A DNA stretch of 64,000 bases, taken from positions 62,001-126,000 of the forward strand of contig NZ_VOEI01000007.1 in the NCBI RefSeq assembly GCF_007846095.1, given 5' to 3'. This document shows positions 60,415 to 64,000 of the stretch, in pieces. The notes beneath the pieces are model-generated. The model worked only from the letters and a program-made list of their open reading frames with translations, was not told the DNA's origin and did no database searches. A program made the translations under genes and the position numbers. Positions within the stretch are counted from its first letter, which is position 1. Every line of letters starts with the position of its first letter. The DNA is from Mucilaginibacter achroorhodeus. Lineage in GTDB: Bacteria > Bacteroidota > Bacteroidia > Sphingobacteriales > Sphingobacteriaceae.

Positions 60415-61803
60415 ATGAAACAATACGATGCTATAGTTATCGGTTCGGGCCAGGCGGGTGCACCATTGGCAAAGAAACTTGCTTTGGCGGGCATGAAAAC
60501 CCTGATAGTTGAAAAACGCTTTTACGGCGGCACCTGCATAAATGATGGTTGTACGCCTACAAAAACTATGGTGGCCAGCGCTCGCGTTGCTTATCTGGCC
60601 GGCAAGTGCAACGATATGGGCGTTACCATCAAAGGCTACAAGGTTGATATGCGACAAATAAAAAAACATAAGGACGAGATACTCCTTAAGTCGCGCAATG
60701 GCAGTTTAAAGGCTGCTGAAAGCACTAAGAATTTAGATGTTTTATTTGGCGAAGCAACTTTCACCGGGGAGAAAACCATTACCGTTCGCACAAAAAAAGA
60801 TGGCTTAAAAGAATTTAAGGCAGATAAAATTTTTATCAATACCGGTGGCAAACCGATTATTCCGCACGATATTGAGGGAATTAACGAGATAGATTTCCTT
60901 ACTTCAACTACTATACTCGATCTGGAAAAGGTTCCGGAGCACCTGGTAATTTTGGGCGGCAATTACATCGGGTTGGAATTTGGGCAGATGTTTGCCCGTT
61001 TCGGCAGTAAGGTTACCATTATAGAAAAGTCCAGTCGGATACTCTCCCGAGAAGATGAGGACATTTCTTTAGAGTTGACCCGCATACTGCAGGAGGAAAA
61101 CATTACTATTCGCACTAACGCTAAGGTCGCCCGTTTTAAACAAAAAGACAAAGGCAAGATTACAGTTACCATCAAGACAGGAGATGCCGAGGAAAAAATA
61201 AAGTGCAGCCATGTTTTGGTTGCTATTGGCAGAGCGCCACAGACAGATACTTTAGGCTTAGACAAAACCGGCGTTAAAACTGATGACAAAGGCTACATCA
61301 CTGTTAACACCAAACTGGAGACCAATGTTAAAGGAATTTATGCCTTAGGCGACGTAAAAGGCGGCCCGGCCTTTACACATATTTCATACAACGATTATAC
61401 GATTGTATATCGTAACCTGATAGAAAAACAAAACCTCAGCATTCGAAATAGGCCTTTGCCCTACTGTATGTTTACCGATCCGGAATTAGGCCGTGTTGGC
61501 ATAACGGAAACCGAAGCAAAAGAAAAGGGGTTGAACTACAAGGTGGCAACGCTGCAAATGTCGCACGTGGCCAGGGCGATAGAGACCGGCGATACCCGCG
61601 GGATGATGAAAGCTATTGTAGATGCCAAAACAAAAAAGATATTAGGCGTAGCCATTGTTGGCACCGAAGGCGGCGAGATCATGAGCGTTTTACAAATGGC
61701 GATGGAAGGCGGCATTACTTACGACAGGATCCGCTATTGTGTATTTGCACACCCCACCTATTCAGAATCGCTCAACAACCTGTTCATGACCTTAGAAGAT
61801 TAG
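60415..61803 (+). CDS. FAD-dependent pyridine nucleotide-disulfide oxidoreductase
   Basis: A 462-residue flavoenzyme. FAD loop IGSGQAGAPLAKKLALAG, redox-active disulfide GGTCINDGCTPTKTM, NAD(P)H loop LGGNYIGLEFGQMFARFGSK, FAD-binding GIYALGDVKGGPAF and C-terminal dimer domain with CVFAHPTYSESL. It resembles proteins often called mercuric reductase or RclA, but it lacks the N-terminal metal-binding domain and the C-terminal Cys pair of MerA, so another disulfide or quinone substrate is more likely. It follows the DUF427 gene by 1 bp and precedes the OpuC-type ABC genes by 9 bp. Confidence 0.9.
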   Translation: MKQYDAIVIGSGQAGAPLAKKLALAGMKTLIVEKRFYGGTCINDGCTPTKTMVASARVAYLAGKCNDMGVTIKGYKVDMRQIKKHKDEILLKSRNGSLKAAESTKNLDVLFGEATFTGEKTITVRTKKDGLKEFKADKIFINTGGKPIIPHDIEGINEIDFLTSTTILDLEKVPEHLVILGGNYIGLEFGQMFARFGSKVTIIEKSSRILSREDEDISLELTRILQEENITIRTNAKVARFKQKDKGKITVTIKTGDAEEKIKCSHVLVAIGRAPQTDTLGLDKTGVKTDDKGYITVNTKLETNVKGIYALGDVKGGPAFTHISYNDYTIVYRNLIEKQNLSIRNRPLPYCMFTDPELGRVGITETEAKEKGLNYKVATLQMSHVARAIETGDTRGMMKAIVDAKTKKILGVAIVGTEGGEIMSVLQMAMEGGITYDRIRYCVFAHPTYSESLNNLFMTLED

Positions 61804-61812
61804 GCGGGCCGC

Positions 61813-62778
61813 ATGATAAAAGTTAGCAACCTGGTTAAAACATTCGGGGCAACAAAGGCGGTAAACGATATTTCCTTTGAGGTAGCTAAAGGTGAGACCC
61901 TGGCACTATTGGGCACAAGCGGATGCGGGAAAACCACCACGCTCAAAATGCTCAATAGGCTCATTGAACCGGATAGCGGCACAATAGAAATAGACGGACA
62001 AAATATTTTAAGCCAATCTCCCGAATTGCTTCGACGCTCAATTGGTTACGTGTTGCAAAACAACGGTTTGTTTCCGCATTACACCGTCGCCGAAAATATT
62101 GCTATCGTACCTAATCTTTTAAAATGGGATAAAGCGAAAATTGAAAAGCGCACCAATGAGTTGTTAGAAAAACTTCATCTTCCTAAAGAGTATTTAAACG
62201 CTTACCCCGCTGAATTAAGCGGCGGTCAACAGCAACGCGTTGGTTTGGCAAGGGCTTTGGTTGCCGATGCACCGGTATTATTGATGGATGAACCTTTTGG
62301 GGCGCTGGATAATGTTACACGTTCAAAGATCCACGCTGAGTTTAATGTACTTGATGAACTTAAGCGCAAAACCATTATCATGGTAACTCACGATGTGCAG
62401 GAGGCATTCCTACTGGCAGACCGTGTGGCAATGATGGATAAAGGGCAAATTGTGCAGATAGGCGCTGCTAAGGAACTACTCTTTAACCCGGCTAATGATT
62501 TTGTAAAGGATTTTCTGAAAGAACAACATTTGCAACTGGAATTAAAAACCATTAAGTTAAGCGATATATGGCAATACTTACCTGCAGATGGTCGACGGAT
62601 CAATACCTCTCAATTAGCAGCAAATGCAGGTGTATGGGAAGCTTTAGACACTTTTAAGTTTTATCCCCGAGAAAACATAAATATCATTAACCAGCAAACC
62701 AAAGAAGTGCGCTCTGTAACATTTGATCAGTTGATGTCTGCTTATTCACGCTTCAAAAATCAGGTCCCGCATGAATGA
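61813..62778 (+). CDS. ABC transporter ATPase, glycine-betaine/OpuCA type
   Basis: A 321-residue ATPase. Walker A is LLGTSGCGKTTTLKML, Q-loop region VLQNNGLFPHYTVAENIAIV, signature ELSGGQQQRVGLARALVA, Walker B VLLMDEPFGALD and the switch His in IIMVTHDVQEAF. The C-terminal 85 residues resemble a degenerate CBS-like regulatory tail (TIKLSDIWQYLPADGRRINT). It overlaps the start of the permease/binding protein gene by 8 bp. The importer type takes up compatible solutes or related compounds. Confidence 0.9.
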   Translation: MIKVSNLVKTFGATKAVNDISFEVAKGETLALLGTSGCGKTTTLKMLNRLIEPDSGTIEIDGQNILSQSPELLRRSIGYVLQNNGLFPHYTVAENIAIVPNLLKWDKAKIEKRTNELLEKLHLPKEYLNAYPAELSGGQQQRVGLARALVADAPVLLMDEPFGALDNVTRSKIHAEFNVLDELKRKTIIMVTHDVQEAFLLADRVAMMDKGQIVQIGAAKELLFNPANDFVKDFLKEQHLQLELKTIKLSDIWQYLPADGRRINTSQLAANAGVWEALDTFKFYPRENINIINQQTKEVRSVTFDQLMSAYSRFKNQVPHE

Positions 62779-64000
62779 GCATCAGCAAACCCTTTTAGAG
62801 TTTATGCAGCAGCAAAGCGATAAACTACTGGTGCAAACCATGCAACATATCGGGCTTACCTTTATTTCGCTGTTTATCGCAGTTGTTACCGGGTTGCCGT
62901 TGGGTATCTACATCTCCCGCGTTCGCAAACTCTCCGGCCCGGTATTAGGCATAGCGGGTATATTACAAACCATTCCAAGCATCGCATTATTAGGCTTTAT
63001 GATACCGCTGTTAGGTATTGGTGCCAAACCGGCTATCGTGGCTTTGCTGCTTTACGCACTACTGCCGATTGTAAGGAATACATACACGGGCATAACAGGC
63101 GTCGACAGCAACGTTAAAGAAGCTGCCGTGGCAATGGGAATGAACAAATGGCAAGTGCTTTTTAAGGTAGAACTACCTCTGGCGATGCCGGTGATACTGG
63201 CTGGTATCCGCACAGCTACGGTTATCAATGTTGGTGTGGCAACGCTGGCATCTTACATTGCCGCCGGCGGCTTGGGCGAATTTATTTTTGGAGGCATCTC
63301 CCTCAACAATACCAACATGATATTAGCTGGAGCTATCCCGGCAGCTATGCTGGCTATATTATTTGATTTCCTGCTGTCACTCTTGCAAAAATTAAACTTC
63401 AAAAAAGTGAAAGGCACAGTGAAGATAGCGCCAGTTTTGCTGATCATACTTTCATGTTTTTACTTTATACCATCAGCGTATGGCAGCAAGTTAACAGCCG
63501 GTTTTACGCCCGAGTTTATGGGCCGGCAGGATGGCAATCTTGGGCTCGTAAGCAAATATGGTTTAAAGATTCACACCATTGTGATCAGCGATGCCGTAAT
63601 GTACAAGGCGGCGCAGGAAAAAGAATTGGACGTTATCAGCGGTTACTCTACCGATGGCAGGCTCAAAGCTTATGACCTAATAGTTTTAGATGACGATAAG
63701 AAAATATTCCCTCCCTATTATGCCGCACCGCTGGTGCGTGAAGACGCCCTAAAAAAGTTTCCTGAGTTAGAGGCAACTCTTAATAAGCTTTCGGGGCTGA
63801 TAAATGATTCGGTGATGACTGAATTAAACTACCGTACTGATTATCTTCACCAAACGCCGGAGCGTGTGGCTAAAGATTTTTTACAAGCTAACGGTTTATA
63901 TAAAGCCCCGCAGCAAAGCAACGGCGAGGTGGTACGATTAGGATCAAAAATATTTGGCGAGCAGTACATCCTCACTAATATCTACAGCATGCTCATTAAA
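62771..64000 (+). CDS. ABC permease fused to a permuted substrate-binding domain (partial)
   Basis: 410 codons are visible and the frame is open at the right edge. Residues of about 20-215 are an OpuCB-type permease (TFISLFIAVVTGLPLGIYIS, GILQTIPSIALLGFMIPLLG, EAAVAMGMNKWQVLFKVELP). A membrane segment (IAPVLLIILSCFYFIPSAYG) then leads into FTPEFMGRQDGNLGLVSKYG, SGYSTDGRLKAYDLIVLDDD and FPPYYAAPLVREDALKKFPE, which normally form the second half of a ProX/OpuC binding protein. Only afterwards, from residue 391, comes VVRLGSKIFGEQYILTNIYS, normally the first residues of the mature binding protein. The domain thus appears permuted or duplicated. Confidence 0.85.
   Translation, partial: MNEHQQTLLEFMQQQSDKLLVQTMQHIGLTFISLFIAVVTGLPLGIYISRVRKLSGPVLGIAGILQTIPSIALLGFMIPLLGIGAKPAIVALLLYALLPIVRNTYTGITGVDSNVKEAAVAMGMNKWQVLFKVELPLAMPVILAGIRTATVINVGVATLASYIAAGGLGEFIFGGISLNNTNMILAGAIPAAMLAILFDFLLSLLQKLNFKKVKGTVKIAPVLLIILSCFYFIPSAYGSKLTAGFTPEFMGRQDGNLGLVSKYGLKIHTIVISDAVMYKAAQEKELDVISGYSTDGRLKAYDLIVLDDDKKIFPPYYAAPLVREDALKKFPELEATLNKLSGLINDSVMTELNYRTDYLHQTPERVAKDFLQANGLYKAPQQSNGEVVRLGSKIFGEQYILTNIYSMLIK

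Noticed and set aside
60415..61803. Mercuric reductase
   Set aside because: The redox disulfide motif fits the wider family, but the N-terminal metal-binding domain and C-terminal Cys pair of MerA are missing, and no mer genes are near.
1..64000. CRISPR arrays and intact IS elements
   Set aside because: No regularly spaced short repeats and no complete transposase gene with terminal inverted repeats were seen in the window.

Overview
The window reads as a chromosome segment of a Bacteroidota bacterium, most likely family Sphingobacteriaceae (Mucilaginibacter or Pedobacter-like). The grounds are the protein families (Bacteroidota-type RND/TolC sets, GH51/GH43 enzymes, a BtgA/BtgB mobilisation pair, an IntDOT-like integrase), the scarcity of Shine-Dalgarno sequences and the frequent TTG/GTG starts. 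No database search was possible; all names rest on motifs and family knowledge.

Layout. 1-3402: end of a response regulator gene, then an exported GH51 arabinofuranosidase and a GH43-like enzyme, probably acting on arabinogalactan-type glycans. 3604-9333: a tripartite RND efflux operon (TolC, pump, lipoprotein adaptor). 9401-15787: housekeeping and exported proteins (DUF2147, KUP potassium transporter, CBM9-like, beta-propeller, PAP2 phosphatase). 15799-23620: a second tripartite RND operon, a PepSY-like protein and a sensor kinase/response regulator pair.

24080-36384: a nearly self-contained molybdenum-cofactor operon (XdhC, MocA, MoaA, MoeA, TauE-like transporter, a small exported SUOX-fold protein, MoaD, MoeB-rhodanese, MoaE, MoaC-MoaB fusion), followed by its likely client, a Tat-exported PaoABC-type aldehyde dehydrogenase. 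36385-39030 is AT-rich and eroded: an AAA ATPase, broken small genes and an imperfect ~87-bp direct repeat.

39032-59868 looks like an integrated mobilisable element at tRNA-Glu. The intact tRNA (59853-59924) has an IntDOT-like integrase next to it, and an exact 18-bp copy of the tRNA 3' end sits at 39032. Cargo includes (a) an ECF sigma/anti-sigma regulon with a DUF1223 protein, a cytochrome b and an MsrP/SUOX-like molybdoenzyme, whose three promoters share one architecture; (b) BtgA/BtgB-type mobilisation genes with palindromes upstream; (c) a peptide export system: a C39-peptidase ABC transporter, HlyD adaptor, TolC channel and three small double-glycine-leader precursors. The element also carries several broken genes and a 51-bp exact repeat flanking the peptide module.

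60132-64000: DUF427 protein, a flavoprotein disulfide reductase and an OpuC-type ABC importer whose permease is fused to a substrate-binding domain with its halves in reversed order; this last gene runs off the window. The most noteworthy items are the three-promoter ECF regulon, the double-glycine peptide system on the putative mobile element, and the permuted binding domain.
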